Assembly: GCA_028564925.1 (NCBI GenBank)
Contig: CM053026.1
Location: forward strand, 610,431,580-610,495,579
Length of the DNA stretch: 64,000 nucleotides
Source of the DNA: Lithobates sylvaticus
Taxonomy: Eukaryota > Chordata > Amphibia > Anura > Ranidae
Reading direction: 5' to 3'
Under the pieces are notes generated by a model. The model was not told the origin of the DNA, did not search any database, and saw nothing but the letters and a program-made list of their open reading frames with translations. Made by a program: the position numbers and the translations under genes. Shown here piece by piece: positions 9,157 to 19,838 of this stretch (positions are counted from its first letter, which is position 1; each line of letters opens with the position of its first letter).

Positions 9157-11622
9157 TTAAAGGAAGGGTTTAAAACTGATTCCTTCGTTGAGGCCCGGAT
9201 ATCGGGTAGCCCCCAACAAATAAATCCATCTAGTTTCGATCTGTAGAAGTTTCTTGTCTAGATCACCCCCTCGTTCCTGTTGGGGGAGGTGCTCAAGGCT
9301 ATAGAAACCAATGAATTTAAGATCAAAATTGTGATATAGGCCTACATGGCGGCTAATTGGTGTCTCCATTTTGCGTTTACATATTAGTGATACATGATCC
9401 CTCATACGACAGAAGAGTGGGCGTTTTGTTTTTCCCACATAGAATGCTCCACATAGGCATTTCATCAAATATACTGATCCTATTGATTGGCAGTTAGTGC
9501 GATGTTTTGGAGTCCATATTCTACCATCTGGCAGACCTATGTTCTTTCCTTCCAAGATAAAGCGGCAAAATTTGCATTTACCACATTTGTATGTACCTGG
9601 GACTTGTTTCTTATTGTTCTGATCGCTCGAGTAATGGCTACTTACCAAAGTGTCACGTAATGAACGTGACCTTTTGTATGTAATTTCTGGATAAGGTTTG
9701 ATATACTTGGATATTTTCTCATCAGTAGATAATAAATACCAAAATTTTTTGTATATGTTGCGTACCTTCTTATGTTGTCGGTTGTATTTAGTAACAACTC
9801 GTGTACTCTCCTGGGTCTTAGCCCGTCTAGGTTTGTATAGTAGGAGTTGTCTGTTCATGTTCGCTACCTGATTGTAGGCTTTCCTGAGGCATGTTTTACT
9901 GTACCCTCGCAGTAGGAGGCGTTCACGCAGAAGATTCGCCTCTCGCTGAAAATCATCGAGGTGCGTACAATTTCGCTTTATCCTTAAAAATTGGCTGTAA
10001 GGGATGCTTTTAATTAACTTCTCAGGGTGGGAGCTACTCGCGTGCAACATGCTGTTGCCTGCTGAGGCTTTTCTATAGAGGGTAGAACACAATGTCCCTT
10101 TCTCATCAACAAAAAGTTCGACGTCCAAGAAGGTAATCCTTTTCTGGTCGTAATTAAAGGTAAATTTTAGATTGTATTCATTATTTTGTAATTCGTCCAG
10201 AAATGCAATAAGGTCCTCCTTTGATCCCGACCATATCATGAGGACGTCATCAATGTAACGACTCCATGATAAGATCTGACCGATCGATAGGCTTTTACTC
10301 TCATCAGAGAATAAGTCTCGCTCCCATCCCCCCAGATACAGGTTCGCATATGAGGGTGCACATTTTGCCCCCATAGCGACCCCCTGTATCTGGAGGTAAT
10401 GGGAGCGTTTAAATACGAATATGTTATGCATCAACACGAAGCTGAGTAATTCCAATACAAACTCATTATATTTCCATGAATCAATGTCTCTTTCTGTCAA
10501 AAATTCCCCTATCACCTCGATACCCTTTTTATGTGGGATCGAGTTGTAGAGGGCCTCTATGTCGATGGCTACAAGCCATGCATTTGTAGGGATCTGTAAT
10601 CCGTCTGTACTTTTCAGAAGTTCTATAGTGTCTTTGACATAAGAGAATAAACATTTTACATGCGGATACAGATACTCATCAACCAATTGGCTGGCTTTTT
10701 CCGTCAGGGACCCACATCCTGAGATTATGGGACGGCCTGGTGGCGATGTCAAGTTCTTATGTACCTTGGGCAAGGCATAAAACGTGGGAGTGGTGAATGA
10801 GGTCATATCTAGAAAATCATAGGTTTTAGCATCTATGGTGCCGTTTATGCGGGCCTTAGTTATTATGTTTTTATATTTATTCATATAGTAGTTTACATGT
10901 GAGGCTGGTACCGATCTGTACCAGGTTTTGTTTGATATTATATCTAAACACATTTTTTCATAATTCTCTACATCTAGAATAACCAAGTTCCCTCCTTTGT
11001 CTGATGGTTTAATTACAATATTCCTATTTGTTTTGAGGGTTTTCAGTGCTTCTTTGAGTTCCTTCGGCAGATTGGTTTGAGGTCCAGTCTGCCAGTTAAT
11101 AGATTCTATTTCCTTTGTGACCTGTATAACAAAGGCCCAAATATTAGTATTCCCCTGTAGGACAGGAAAGGATTTTGATTTTGGTTTATACGTTTTAGGG
11201 TTACCAAAGTTTTGAGCACCAGGAGCCGATGGATCCGTGGGGCGGGGGCAGGGAGGAGGAAAATTCACCCCCTGTTGGATAATGGGGGTAGCGGATGGAC
11301 TGGTGAATGTCCAACCCTCCTCCTCCGGATTGCCCTCGTCCCACAGATCCATCAGGTCCTGTAGTGCCCTTAAATCTTCAAAGGTGACTCCTTCTATATT
11401 GGCGTTGTTTTGTTCGCCAATAGGGGTGTCAAGTGATGTTTTATCATAGATAACTTTGTACATCAGGCGACGTGCGAAGAGGTGAAGGTCCTTAACCAGT
11501 TCAAACTTATCTGCATTTTCATCGGGACAAAAGGTAAGACCCAATTGCAGTACCTTAGTCTCGTTGTCTGAGAGAGGATAGGAGGACAGGTTAATGATAT
11601 CAAACTTGTCCCGACTCGCCAA
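9157..11622 (-). CDS. PLE ORF2, unit A: Penelope reverse transcriptase with GIY-YIG nuclease
   Basis: The enzyme copies the element RNA into DNA and nicks the target. In 821 residues it shows LPKVHK (284-289), a Penelope hallmark. RT motif A is AIDIEALY with Asp354, motif B is QGVAMGAKCAPS from 413, motif C is YIDD (456-459), and FLDV follows at 498-501. A Cys cluster C680, C683, C686 with H707 and C711 precedes the nuclease. The GIY-YIG core is VYL (717-719) and FYVG (727-730), with R739, H743, E796 and the PLE signature GLNEG (810-814). There is no RNase H or integrase. The frame starts without ATG (TTG at 11622) and is open back to ORF1 in the -1 frame; the first ATG is residue 54. Ile175 and Arg200 match units E and F. 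The frame is unbroken. Confidence 0.93.
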   Translation of the reverse strand: MASRDKFDIINLSSYPLSDNETKVLQLGLTFCPDENADKFELVKDLHLFARRLMYKVIYDKTSLDTPIGEQNNANIEGVTFEDLRALQDLMDLWDEGNPEEEGWTFTSPSATPIIQQGVNFPPPCPRPTDPSAPGAQNFGNPKTYKPKSKSFPVLQGNTNIWAFVIQVTKEIESINWQTGPQTNLPKELKEALKTLKTNRNIVIKPSDKGGNLVILDVENYEKMCLDIISNKTWYRSVPASHVNYYMNKYKNIITKARINGTIDAKTYDFLDMTSFTTPTFYALPKVHKNLTSPPGRPIISGCGSLTEKASQLVDEYLYPHVKCLFSYVKDTIELLKSTDGLQIPTNAWLVAIDIEALYNSIPHKKGIEVIGEFLTERDIDSWKYNEFVLELLSFVLMHNIFVFKRSHYLQIQGVAMGAKCAPSYANLYLGGWERDLFSDESKSLSIGQILSWSRYIDDVLMIWSGSKEDLIAFLDELQNNEYNLKFTFNYDQKRITFLDVELFVDEKGTLCSTLYRKASAGNSMLHASSSHPEKLIKSIPYSQFLRIKRNCTHLDDFQREANLLRERLLLRGYSKTCLRKAYNQVANMNRQLLLYKPRRAKTQESTRVVTKYNRQHKKVRNIYKKFWYLLSTDEKISKYIKPYPEITYKRSRSLRDTLVSSHYSSDQNNKKQVPGTYKCGKCKFCRFILEGKNIGLPDGRIWTPKHRTNCQSIGSVYLMKCLCGAFYVGKTKRPLFCRMRDHVSLICKRKMETPISRHVGLYHNFDLKFIGFYSLEHLPQQERGGDLDKKLLQIETRWIYLLGATRYPGLNEGISFKPFL

Positions 11623-11652
11623 AACTTGGGAGCCGGGACGTGTTATTTTAAA
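11608..11652 (-). promoter_or_regulatory. Putative -1 ribosomal frameshift signal, ORF1/ORF2 junction of unit A
   Basis: The heptamer TTTAAAA (11652-11646) covers the last two sense codons of ORF1 in the phase X-XXY-YYZ. It is followed by the stop TAA and a 6-nt spacer. A hairpin then spans 11639-11608: GTCCCG/CGGGAC, a G-U pair, CTC/GAG and CCAA/TTGG around loop GTT, with one bulged C. Slipping by -1 enters the ORF2 frame with no stop. Confidence 0.72.
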
Positions 11653-12680
11653 GGCTGGCTAGTTTTTTTCATTGGAGTGGTTAAAGGCAAAGTGCGTTTC
11701 CGATCACTCGTAGTGTTTGAAAAAATTGGAGCTGTTTTCACCTCCACATGAGGGTCCAAATTTGTCCCTCCACAGGCCTGTCCCTGTAGTGGATGACCCA
11801 CCACCAGGGAAATTGAATCAACATTCCTGGTGGGGGTGATGGGTGATACCAAAGAATGGTTCAGTGTACTATTTGATAGAGTTGTATTTAATGTAGTGTT
11901 GTGTTTGTTCTGTTGAGAACGTGATTTTTTGTCCTTACTGCTCACTTTGTCTGACCGTGGTCGACTCTGTAGACTAGTTTCACTCTCTTTTTTTCTTTTA
12001 CGTATTGCTCCCTCATGTTGTAATTTGTCCTTCCGCAAAGCTATAGGGACAAAGGATGTTGAAGAGGTGGATGATATATCCAGTTCTCCAAGATCCAAGC
12101 TAGGGATTTGTAGGTCCTGATTCAAATTCCCTCTTCTCACGGGATGTTTGTTCATTTGGTTCCATTTATACGCCTGTTCATAAGTGTATGCTTTTTTATC
12201 ACGTTGATATTTATTTTCTTTTGTTTTAATTAAATTAGTTGCATACTTTGTTAGATGGTCCCTAAGGTTCTTTTCTTTCTCTGGGAAACAGATATGAGAT
12301 CCCAGGTTGGCATTCTCCTCCTGCCACCCGAGGATCTCAAGATCCAGTTCAGCAATGTCCTTCTCATATTGTTCGCTTAAAATTTTCATCATTTGCAAAG
12401 AACATGTTTGCAAATTCTCCTCCCACATATTTTTAATGTTAGGTTCTACTTTTTTCATATTCGGGAAGATCTGTATACGAAGTCCCCAGGGTACTATCCT
12501 GTTGGATCTATATTTTTCAAAGAATTCTTTGTGCCAAAATAAACGGGTCTTTTTTTCTATCAGCCGTTGAAGACTGGAAAAATATGTACTCACATCTGCC
12601 TCATTAATGTCTTCCTTAGAACGGTAGAGATTAACATCCGTTACAAAGCCTGCCCAAGCCTGACCGCAATAATCTGACAT
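11643..12680 (-). CDS. PLE ORF1, unit A: unknown function, basic, helix-rich
   Basis: 345 residues from an ATG in context CAACATGTC. I know of no defined function. The N-terminal third has the block KKTRLFWHKEFFEKYRSNRI followed by VPWGLRIQIFP (43-73), of a type I recall next to RT frames in fish and frog PLEs. Residues 80-165 are rich in Glu, Lys and Leu and probably helical, possibly coiled coil. The tail has KRKK (228-231), several Lys/Arg/Ser clusters and a Ser/Thr/Asn-rich stretch, suggesting nucleic acid binding or nuclear import; this is inference. Residue 118 is Gly as in unit F. It ends 20 nt before the first codon listed for ORF2, on a slippery heptamer. Confidence 0.82.
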   Translation of the reverse strand: MSDYCGQAWAGFVTDVNLYRSKEDINEADVSTYFSSLQRLIEKKTRLFWHKEFFEKYRSNRIVPWGLRIQIFPNMKKVEPNIKNMWEENLQTCSLQMMKILSEQYEKDIAELDLEILGWQEENANLGSHICFPEKEKNLRDHLTKYATNLIKTKENKYQRDKKAYTYEQAYKWNQMNKHPVRRGNLNQDLQIPSLDLGELDISSTSSTSFVPIALRKDKLQHEGAIRKRKKESETSLQSRPRSDKVSSKDKKSRSQQNKHNTTLNTTLSNSTLNHSLVSPITPTRNVDSISLVVGHPLQGQACGGTNLDPHVEVKTAPIFSNTTSDRKRTLPLTTPMKKTSQPLK

Positions 12681-13278
12681 GTTGAGTGTATGATCCTTTA
12701 CTCACCAACCGCTTCTCACTTCTCTGTGGATTTGACTCACCAGCTGATCCCCCTCTCCCTGTAGATGTGACGCGCCTGGAGTAGAAAGTGGATTTGGGGG
12801 GCACACAGAAAGGGGTACGCGGGCCACGCCCAAATCTCCTCTCGCCTATGTGTCTAAGACGTGCTTGCCATGAAAACAAAAATATACAAAAAATACACAA
12901 GATTATTTGAAATTCATGCAGAAAACGTCATACATCATAAGACATTACTAGCATATACAACTAAATCCTGAGAGGAAGCTCCAGGTCTAGGTATATGTTC
13001 TATAATAGCATCAATTTGAGTTAGTTGATAAAAATATGGAGAACAAACATAGCTAGTGAAGAAGTATCATGGGTGTTTGAACCACCCTGGGTATAGAAAT
13101 TTTCAGAGCTCACTAGACTGGAGTGTTCTCCCAAGATTTTACATAGATAATGTACTATCATCCCTGATTAATATGCAATAAAAAGATTATTGGAGATTTG
13201 GGACTGTCTATGGTACATTCACAAAAGAAGAGTAATTTCATAAAGATATAATAAAATTGCTTGTTTTATTAACAAAGA

Positions 13279-13310
<32 letters not shown>

Positions 13311-13445
13311 GAAAAAACAGAGAAATACATACAATATTAGACTCCATGTACAGCAGTGTATGAATCATAGGGTTCAAAGAAATTACATACAGTTCCTAAT
13401 AGAGCACCTATATTATCATACATTCAAAGTACACAGGTCATGATA

Positions 13446-13498
13446 CTTGTCCAATCACTCGACATGTTTCGCCTATAAAGGCTTCATCAGGAGACAAG
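13446..13498 (-). ncRNA. Hammerhead ribozyme, unit B
   Basis: Sequence identical to the ribozyme of unit A, with the cut between 13461 and 13460. Cleavage here would set the 5' end of the unit A monomer, about 780 nt before its ORF1. Confidence 0.88.
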
Positions 13499-14532
13499 GA
13501 TAAAATATATTTGCAGATGGACGAGAGTTTTTTAGAGATTTTTCGTATTCTATGGTATGTATACAAAACAATATATTGGTTAGTATATATAAAACAGTTG
13601 ATAATCGTTAAAACGTTATATATGCTGTATAGAATGTGCAGTGGCAGGGATGTCTGGTGAAGTCAGTTTACACATGCATGGTTCCCTACCTCCAATGTTA
13701 TAGTGATCCTACGCATGGTCAGGCTTCCAAATAGAGATGCCAATGGTTGCACTGGAGCACCCCCCAAGAAGGGAACCCACACAGGGACGTACCCAGCGAG
13801 CACCACCTATCGTGGCTGGGGAGTTGTAGGGGAAGAGGAAAGTCCTATAACTTCATCCAATATAGTATTTGTAGGGCCTGTGGAGTACAAATGTACTTAT
13901 TAATCTCAATTATTTTCACATAAGCCATAATCATTCGTACGGTGGCAAAGTGGTGTGACCGTGCCCACTATCAGTTGTCACGCTTTACCTACCTCAACGA
14001 AAACTTGTAAAGATCTATGCTTGTAAGAGGCTCGGGTCGATCAGCCCCCCATACAAATAGAACCGAATGGGGGGAAGCGAATGGGAACTGCTGGGTCTTA
14101 GTTTTAAGTGTTTATCCACTGAATCAGGACAATTTCTAAAAGATAACAAAGCAAAAGAAGAAAAACCCCAGTGAAAATGCATAGGAACCATATCCAGTAC
14201 ATTTCATGGATCCCCAAAAAAAAAAAAAAAAAAAAAAAAATGGGGGCGTTATATTCCCGTACCTTGTCATAGAATATATATGGCATCAGAGCGTGTCATG
14301 CTTGATGGCTGGTCAACCCATATATTGCCCCTAGACGGGGCTGGGTAAAGCATCCAAGGCCTATAAAAAGGACATTAAAGATAGTTGTAGTAGTTTCATA
14401 TATTCGAGTTTGCGGTGGACAGAAAGTCCACCAGTTAAATAAGTTTGGTTGAGTCAATTTACCTGTTCTAGACCGTTCCCAGAGCGTCCCGAGCCTCACA
14501 TCCACCTCAGTCTGACACAGCGTCAGACTGGG

Positions 14533-14679
14533 TTTAAGTAGTCTCCCCCCGTGGCGCCAAATACGCACGGCGTGTGACGTCACGCCGTGCTGACGTCACG
14601 CGGACGTAGTGCGGAGATCAGGCGGCGCCTAACCCGGACCAGGTGACCGGAGTGTTTCCTGTGGGGAAACACTTCCGGT
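14533..14679 (-). promoter_or_regulatory. Promoter-like block in unit B, upstream of unit A ORFs
   Basis: ETS-type site at 14679-14671, CRE sites at 14598-14591 and 14582-14575, TATA-like TACTTAAA at 14540-14533. It lies about 1.85 kb before the unit A ORF1, with the unit B ribozyme between, so ribozyme cleavage would strip the promoter-proximal leader from the RNA. Confidence 0.5.
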
Positions 14680-15020
14680 GCACAGTTCAGCTGGGACTAA
14701 CCTGGCATGCCCTGCTGACAGCAGCCAAGCTGTACTGTCAGTTAAGGGCATGATAGGGTCCCTATAGATGGAGACCTCAAACTTCGTGGCCGGGTCAGGA
14801 CTAGCAGCCGATCCCCGACCCGGAAGCGCGGCGGGCAGGGGACCACCCTAGGGTGGACAAGACCAACCACGCCACGCAACCGGATAAGTCCATACAATTC
14901 CCCAAAGCCCTGGGGCGATCGCCAAATGGGGCACTCCCCGTGCATTGTCCCCTGGGGCCTGCGCCAGCGCAGAGTCCACCGGAATCAATATGAACTTGTG
15001 AAGAGAAAAGAAAAAGGGAG

Positions 15021-15058
<38 letters not shown>

Positions 15059-15498
15059 AAGATTAGAAAGGACACCCTGCATATACACCTTCACTGCAGC
15101 ATATAATTCTTATTCTTTTTTATTTTGTAATTATTGTTGCACATGTAGTTTTTTAACACAAAAATAAGCATATTTACAAGGCAAAAACCATATTAATTAA
15201 CACTTTCACCCCCACATAAAGGGGGGGGCGAAATATTGCATGAGCAAGCACGTCTCAGCACACACAGATCGAGGCCAGATTCGAGCCCTGTATGGCCCTC
15301 GTATAAGGCCTGGCGGTGCTCAGCTGCTCCTGCTGGCAAGGAAGGGGAAAGGGAAGGGACATGGGAAGGGAAGGGAAGGGGAAGGGACGGGAAGGAGGGG
15401 GATGAGGGAAAAGGAGGGGGAGGGAAAGGGACAACGATGGGAAAAATACAGCTGGCGAGAGAGTGAAAAGCAGAAGGCGAGGCATAAGGAACCACATA

Positions 15499-17964
15499 TT
15501 AAAGGAAGGGTTTAAAGCTGATTCCTTCGTTGAGGCCCGGATATCGGGTAGCCCCCAACAAATAAATCCATCTAGTTTCGATCTGTAGAAGTTTCTTGTC
15601 TAGATCACCCCCTCGTTCCTGTTGGGGGAGGTGCTCAAGGCTATAGAAACCAATGAATTTAAGATCAAAATTGTGATATAGGCCTACATGGCGGCTAATT
15701 GGTGTCTCCATTTTGCGTTTACATATTAGTGATACATGATCCCTCATACGACAGAAGAGTGGGCGTTTTGTTTTTCCCACATAGAATGCTCCACATAGGC
15801 ATTTCATCAAATATACTGATCCTATTGATTGGCAGTTAGTGCGATGTTTTGGAGTCCATATTCTACCATCTGGCAGACCTATGTTCTTTCCTTCCAAGAT
15901 AAAGCGGCAAAATTTGCATTTACCACATTTGTATGTACCTGGGACTTGTTTCTTATTGTTCTGATCGCTCGAGTAATGGCTACTTACCAAAGTGTCACGT
16001 AATGAACGTGACCTTTTGTATGTAATTTCTGGATAAGGTTTGATATACTTGGATATTTTCTCATCAGTAGATAATAAATACCAAAATTTTTTGTATATGT
16101 TGCGTACCTTCTTATGTTGTCGGTTGTATTTAGTAACAACTCGTGTACTCTCCTGGGTCTTAGCCCGTCTAGGTTTGTATAGTAGGAGTTGTCTGTTCAT
16201 GTTCGCTACCTGATTGTAGGCTTTCCTGAGGCATGTTTTACTGTACCCTCGCAGTAGGAGGCGTTCACGCAGAAGATTCGCCTCTCGCTGAAAATCATCG
16301 AGGTGCGTACAATTTCGCTTTATCCTTAAAAATTGGCTGTAAGGGATGCTTTTAATTAACTTCTCAGGGTGGGAGCTACTCGCGTGCAACATGCTGTTGC
16401 CTGCTGAGGCTTTTCTATAGAGGGTAGAACACAATGTCCCTTTCTCATCAACAAAAAGTTCGACATCCAAGAAGGTAATCCTTTTCTGGTCGTAATTAAA
16501 GGTAAATTTTAGATTGTATTCATTATTTTGTAATTCGTCCAGAAATGCAATAAGGTCCTCCTTCGATCCCGACCATATCATGAGGACGTCATCAATGTAA
16601 CGACTCCATGATAAGATCTGACCGATCGATAGGCTTTTACTCTCATCAGAGAATAAATCTCGCTCCCATCCCCCCAGATACAGGTTCGCATATGAGGGTG
16701 CACATTTTGCCCCCATAGCGACCCCCTGTATCTGGAGGTAATGGGAGCGTTTAAATACGAATATGTTATGCATCAACACGAAGCTGAGTAATTCCAATAC
16801 AAACTCATTATATTTCCATGAATCAATGTCTCTTTCTGTCAAAAATTCCCCTATCACCTCGATACCCTTTTTATGTGGGATCGAGTTGTAGAGGGCCTCT
16901 ATGTCGATGGCTACAAGCCATGCATTTGTAGGGATCTGTAATCCGTCTGTACTTTTCAGAAGTTCTATAGTGTCTTTGACATAAGAGAATAAACATTTTA
17001 CATGCGGATACAGATACTCATCAACCAATTGGCTGGCTTTTTCCGTCAGGGACCCACATCCTGAGATTATGGGACGGCCTGGTGGCGATGTCAAGTTCTT
17101 ATGTACCTTGGGCAAGGCATAAAACGTGGGAGTAGTGAATGAGGTCATATCTAGAAAATCATAGGTTTTAGCATCTATGGTGCCGTTTATGCGGGCCTTA
17201 GTTATTATGTTTTTATATTTATTCATATAGTAGTTTACATGTGAGGCTGGTACCGATCTGTACCAGGTTTTGTTTGATATTATATCTAAACACATTTTTT
17301 CATAATTCTCTACATCTAGAATAACCAAGTTCCCTCCTTTGTCTGATGGTTTAATTACAATATTGCTATTTGTTTTGAGGGTTTTCAGTGCTTCTTTGAG
17401 TTCCTTCGGCAGATTGGTTTGAGGTCCAGTCTGCCAGTTAGTGGATTCTATTTCCTTTGTGACCTGTATAACAAAGGCCCAAATATTAGTATTCCCCTGT
17501 AGGACAGGAAAGGATTTTGATTTTGGTTTATACGTTTTAGGGTTGCCAAAGTTTTGAGCGCCAGGAGCCGATGGATCCGTGGGGCGGGGGCAGGGAGGAG
17601 GAAAATTCACCCCCTGTTGGATAATGGGGGTAGCGGATGGACTGGTGAATGTCCAACCCTCCTCCTCCGGATTGCCCTCGTCCCACAGATCCATCAGGTC
17701 CTGTAGTGCCCTTAAATCTTCAAAGGTGACTCCTTCTATATTGGCGTTGTTTTGTTCGCCAATAGGGGTGTCAAGTGATGTTTTATCATAGATAACTTTG
17801 TACATCAGGCGACGTGCGAAGAGGTGAAGGTCCTTAACCAGTTCAAACTTATCTGCATTTTCATCGGGACAAAAGGTAAGACCCAATTGCAATACCTTAG
17901 TCTCGTTGTCTGAGAGAGGATAGGAGGACAGGTTAATGATATCAAACTTGTCCCGACTCGCCAA
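15499..17964 (-). CDS. PLE ORF2, unit B: reverse transcriptase with GIY-YIG nuclease
   Basis: 821 residues, with all RT and nuclease motifs described for unit A intact, including YIDD and E796. It differs from unit A at Thr175 (Ile) and Ser200 (Arg), both of which it shares with unit C. These two sites lie before the RT core in the region NWQTGPQTNLPKELKEALK and are unlikely to affect catalysis. The start again lacks ATG (TTG at 17964), and the frame runs open into the end of ORF1. The 3' tract after the stop is of the long pyrimidine type. Confidence 0.93.
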   Translation of the reverse strand: MASRDKFDIINLSSYPLSDNETKVLQLGLTFCPDENADKFELVKDLHLFARRLMYKVIYDKTSLDTPIGEQNNANIEGVTFEDLRALQDLMDLWDEGNPEEEGWTFTSPSATPIIQQGVNFPPPCPRPTDPSAPGAQNFGNPKTYKPKSKSFPVLQGNTNIWAFVIQVTKEIESTNWQTGPQTNLPKELKEALKTLKTNSNIVIKPSDKGGNLVILDVENYEKMCLDIISNKTWYRSVPASHVNYYMNKYKNIITKARINGTIDAKTYDFLDMTSFTTPTFYALPKVHKNLTSPPGRPIISGCGSLTEKASQLVDEYLYPHVKCLFSYVKDTIELLKSTDGLQIPTNAWLVAIDIEALYNSIPHKKGIEVIGEFLTERDIDSWKYNEFVLELLSFVLMHNIFVFKRSHYLQIQGVAMGAKCAPSYANLYLGGWERDLFSDESKSLSIGQILSWSRYIDDVLMIWSGSKEDLIAFLDELQNNEYNLKFTFNYDQKRITFLDVELFVDEKGTLCSTLYRKASAGNSMLHASSSHPEKLIKSIPYSQFLRIKRNCTHLDDFQREANLLRERLLLRGYSKTCLRKAYNQVANMNRQLLLYKPRRAKTQESTRVVTKYNRQHKKVRNIYKKFWYLLSTDEKISKYIKPYPEITYKRSRSLRDTLVSSHYSSDQNNKKQVPGTYKCGKCKFCRFILEGKNIGLPDGRIWTPKHRTNCQSIGSVYLMKCLCGAFYVGKTKRPLFCRMRDHVSLICKRKMETPISRHVGLYHNFDLKFIGFYSLEHLPQQERGGDLDKKLLQIETRWIYLLGATRYPGLNEGISFKPFL

Positions 17965-17994
17965 AACTTGGGAGCCGGGACGTGTTATTTTAAA
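17950..17994 (-). promoter_or_regulatory. Putative -1 frameshift signal, unit B
   Basis: Slippery TTTAAAA at 17994-17988 and hairpin at 17981-17950. The sequence is the same as in unit A, with the same 6-nt spacer. Confidence 0.72.
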
Positions 17995-19022
17995 GGCTGG
18001 CTAGTTTTTTTCATTGGAGTGGTTAAAGGCAAAGTGCGTTTCCGATCACTCGTAGTGTTTGAAAAAATTGGAGCTGTTTTCACCTCCACATGAGGGTCCA
18101 AATTTGTCCCTCCACAGGCCTGTCCCTGTAGTGGATGACCCACCACCAGGGAAATTGAATCAACATTCCTGGTGGGGGTGATGGGTGATACCAAAGAATG
18201 GTTCAGTGTACTATTTGATAGAGTTGTATTTAATGTAGTGTTGTGTTTGTTCTGTTGAGAACGTGATTTTTTGTCCTTACTGCTCACTTTGTCTGACCGT
18301 GGTCGACTCTGTAGACTAGTTTCACTCTCTTTTTTTCTTTTACGTATTGCTCCCTCATGTTGTAATTTGTCCTTCCGCAAAGCTATAGGGACAAAGGATG
18401 TTGAAGAGGTGGATGATATATCCAGTTCTCCAAGATCCAAGCTAGGGATTTGTAGGTCCTGATTCAAATTCCCTCTTCTCACGGGATGTTTGTTCATTTG
18501 GTTCCATTTATACGCCTGTTCATAAGTGTATGCTTTTTTATCACGTTGATATTTATTTTCCTTTGTTTTAATTAAATTAGTTGCATACTTTGTTAGGTGG
18601 TCCCTAAGGTTCTTTTCTTTCTCTGGGAAACAGATATGAGATCCCAGGTTGGCATTCTCCTCCTGCCACCTGAGGATCTCAAGATCCAGTTCAGCAATGT
18701 CCTTCTCATATTGTTCGCTTAAAATTTTCATCATTTGCAAAGAACATGTTTGCAAATTCTCCTCCCACATATTTTTAATGTTAGGTTCTACTTTTTTCAT
18801 ATTCGGGAAGATCTGTATACGAAGTCCCCAGGGTACTATCCTGTTGGATCTATATTTTTCAAAGAATTCTTTGTGCCAAAATAAACGAGTCTTTTTTTCT
18901 ATCAGCCGTTGAAGACTGGAAAAATATGTACTCACATCTGCCTCATTAATGTCTTCCTTAGAACGATAGAGATTAACATCCGTTACAAAGCCTGCCCAAG
19001 CCTGACCGCAATAATCTGACAT
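17985..19022 (-). CDS. PLE ORF1, unit B
   Basis: 345-residue ORF1 with no break. It has Arg118 (EILRWQEEN) where A and F have Gly. It is otherwise the same protein as in unit A: aromatic/basic N-terminal block, helical middle and basic Ser/Thr-rich tail. Two GTGAGT-type donor-like sites lie in the leader just before the ATG, in 19025-19085, as in all units. Function unknown. Confidence 0.82.
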   Translation of the reverse strand: MSDYCGQAWAGFVTDVNLYRSKEDINEADVSTYFSSLQRLIEKKTRLFWHKEFFEKYRSNRIVPWGLRIQIFPNMKKVEPNIKNMWEENLQTCSLQMMKILSEQYEKDIAELDLEILRWQEENANLGSHICFPEKEKNLRDHLTKYATNLIKTKENKYQRDKKAYTYEQAYKWNQMNKHPVRRGNLNQDLQIPSLDLGELDISSTSSTSFVPIALRKDKLQHEGAIRKRKKESETSLQSRPRSDKVSSKDKKSRSQQNKHNTTLNTTLSNSTLNHSLVSPITPTRNVDSISLVVGHPLQGQACGGTNLDPHVEVKTAPIFSNTTSDRKRTLPLTTPMKKTSQPLK

Positions 19023-19620
19023 GTTGAGTGTATGATCCTTTACTCACCAACCGCTTCTCACTTCTCTGTGGATTTGACTCACCAGCTGATCCCCCTCTCC
19101 CTGTAGATGTGACGCGCCTGGAGTAGAAAGTGGATTTGGGGGGCACACAGAAAGGGGTACGCGGGCCACGCCCAAATCTCCTCTCGCCTATGTGTCTAAG
19201 ACGTGCTTGCCATGAAAACAAAAATATACAAAAAATACACAAGATTATTTGAAATTCATGCAGAAAACGTCATACATCATAAGACATTACTAGCATATAC
19301 AACTAAATCCTGAGAGGAAGCTCCAGGTCTAGGTATATGTTCTATAATAGCATCAATTTGAGTTAGTTGATAAAAATATGGAGAACAAACATAGCTAGTG
19401 AAGAAGTATCATGGGTGTTTGAACCACCCTGGGTATAGAAATTTTCAGAGCTCACTAGACTGGAGTGTTCTCCCAAGATTTTACATAGATAATGTACTAT
19501 CATCCCTGATTAATATGCAATAAAAAGATTATTGGAGATTTGGGACTGTCTATGGTACATTCACAAAAGAAGAGTAATTTCATAAAGATATAATAAAATT
19601 GCTTGTTTTATTAACAAAGA

Positions 19621-19651
<31 letters not shown>

Positions 19652-19785
19652 GAAAAACAGAGAAATACATACAATATTAGACTCCATGTACAGCAGTGTA
19701 TGAATCATAGGGTTCAAAGAAATTACATACAGTTCCTAATAGAGCACCTATATTATCATACATTCAAAGTACACAGGTCATGATA

Positions 19786-19838
19786 CTTGTCCAATCACTC
19801 GACATGTTTCGCCTATAAAGGCTTCATCAGGAGACAAG
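19786..19838 (-). ncRNA. Hammerhead ribozyme, unit C
   Basis: Identical to the other five ribozymes, with the cut between 19801 and 19800. It would define the 5' end of the unit B monomer. Confidence 0.88.

Larger units (their letters stand above)
7136..13460 (-). mobile_element. PLE unit A (complete), between two hammerhead cleavage sites
   Basis: A 6325-nt monomer from the cleavage point of the ribozyme of unit B to that of its own. Order on the minus strand: leader, ORF1 (12680-11643), ORF2 (11622-9157), pyrimidine tract (about 9130-8990), a T/A tract near 8690, promoter-like block (8335-8189) and ribozyme. Beyond the ribozyme, 7135-6795 is a further partial copy with an A-tract and AATAAA (6883-6878), ending at the left edge of the array. 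Its protein variants match E and F, not its neighbours B and C. Confidence 0.9.
13461..19800 (-). mobile_element. PLE unit B (complete)
   Basis: A 6340-nt monomer between cleavage points. It carries ORF1 (19022-17985), ORF2 (17964-15499) and a full 3' region. An A-tract of about 26 interrupts the 3' region near 14215-14240, where the other copies have only three A, and a longer A-tract lies near 15022-15056. Its variants group with C in the ORFs and with D in the 3' region. Confidence 0.9.

Noticed and set aside
8398-9246. Overlapping frames of 74-116 codons in the PLE 3' region on both strands (repeated in all units)
   Set aside because: They arise from GC-rich and pyrimidine/purine tracts. 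Frames change between copies with tract length, so no protein is conserved.
12631-12900. 89-codon frame overlapping the ORF1 start, repeated in the units with ORF1
   Set aside because: It begins at TTG, not ATG, and lies in the leader. Its recurrence only reflects near-identical units. No domain seen.
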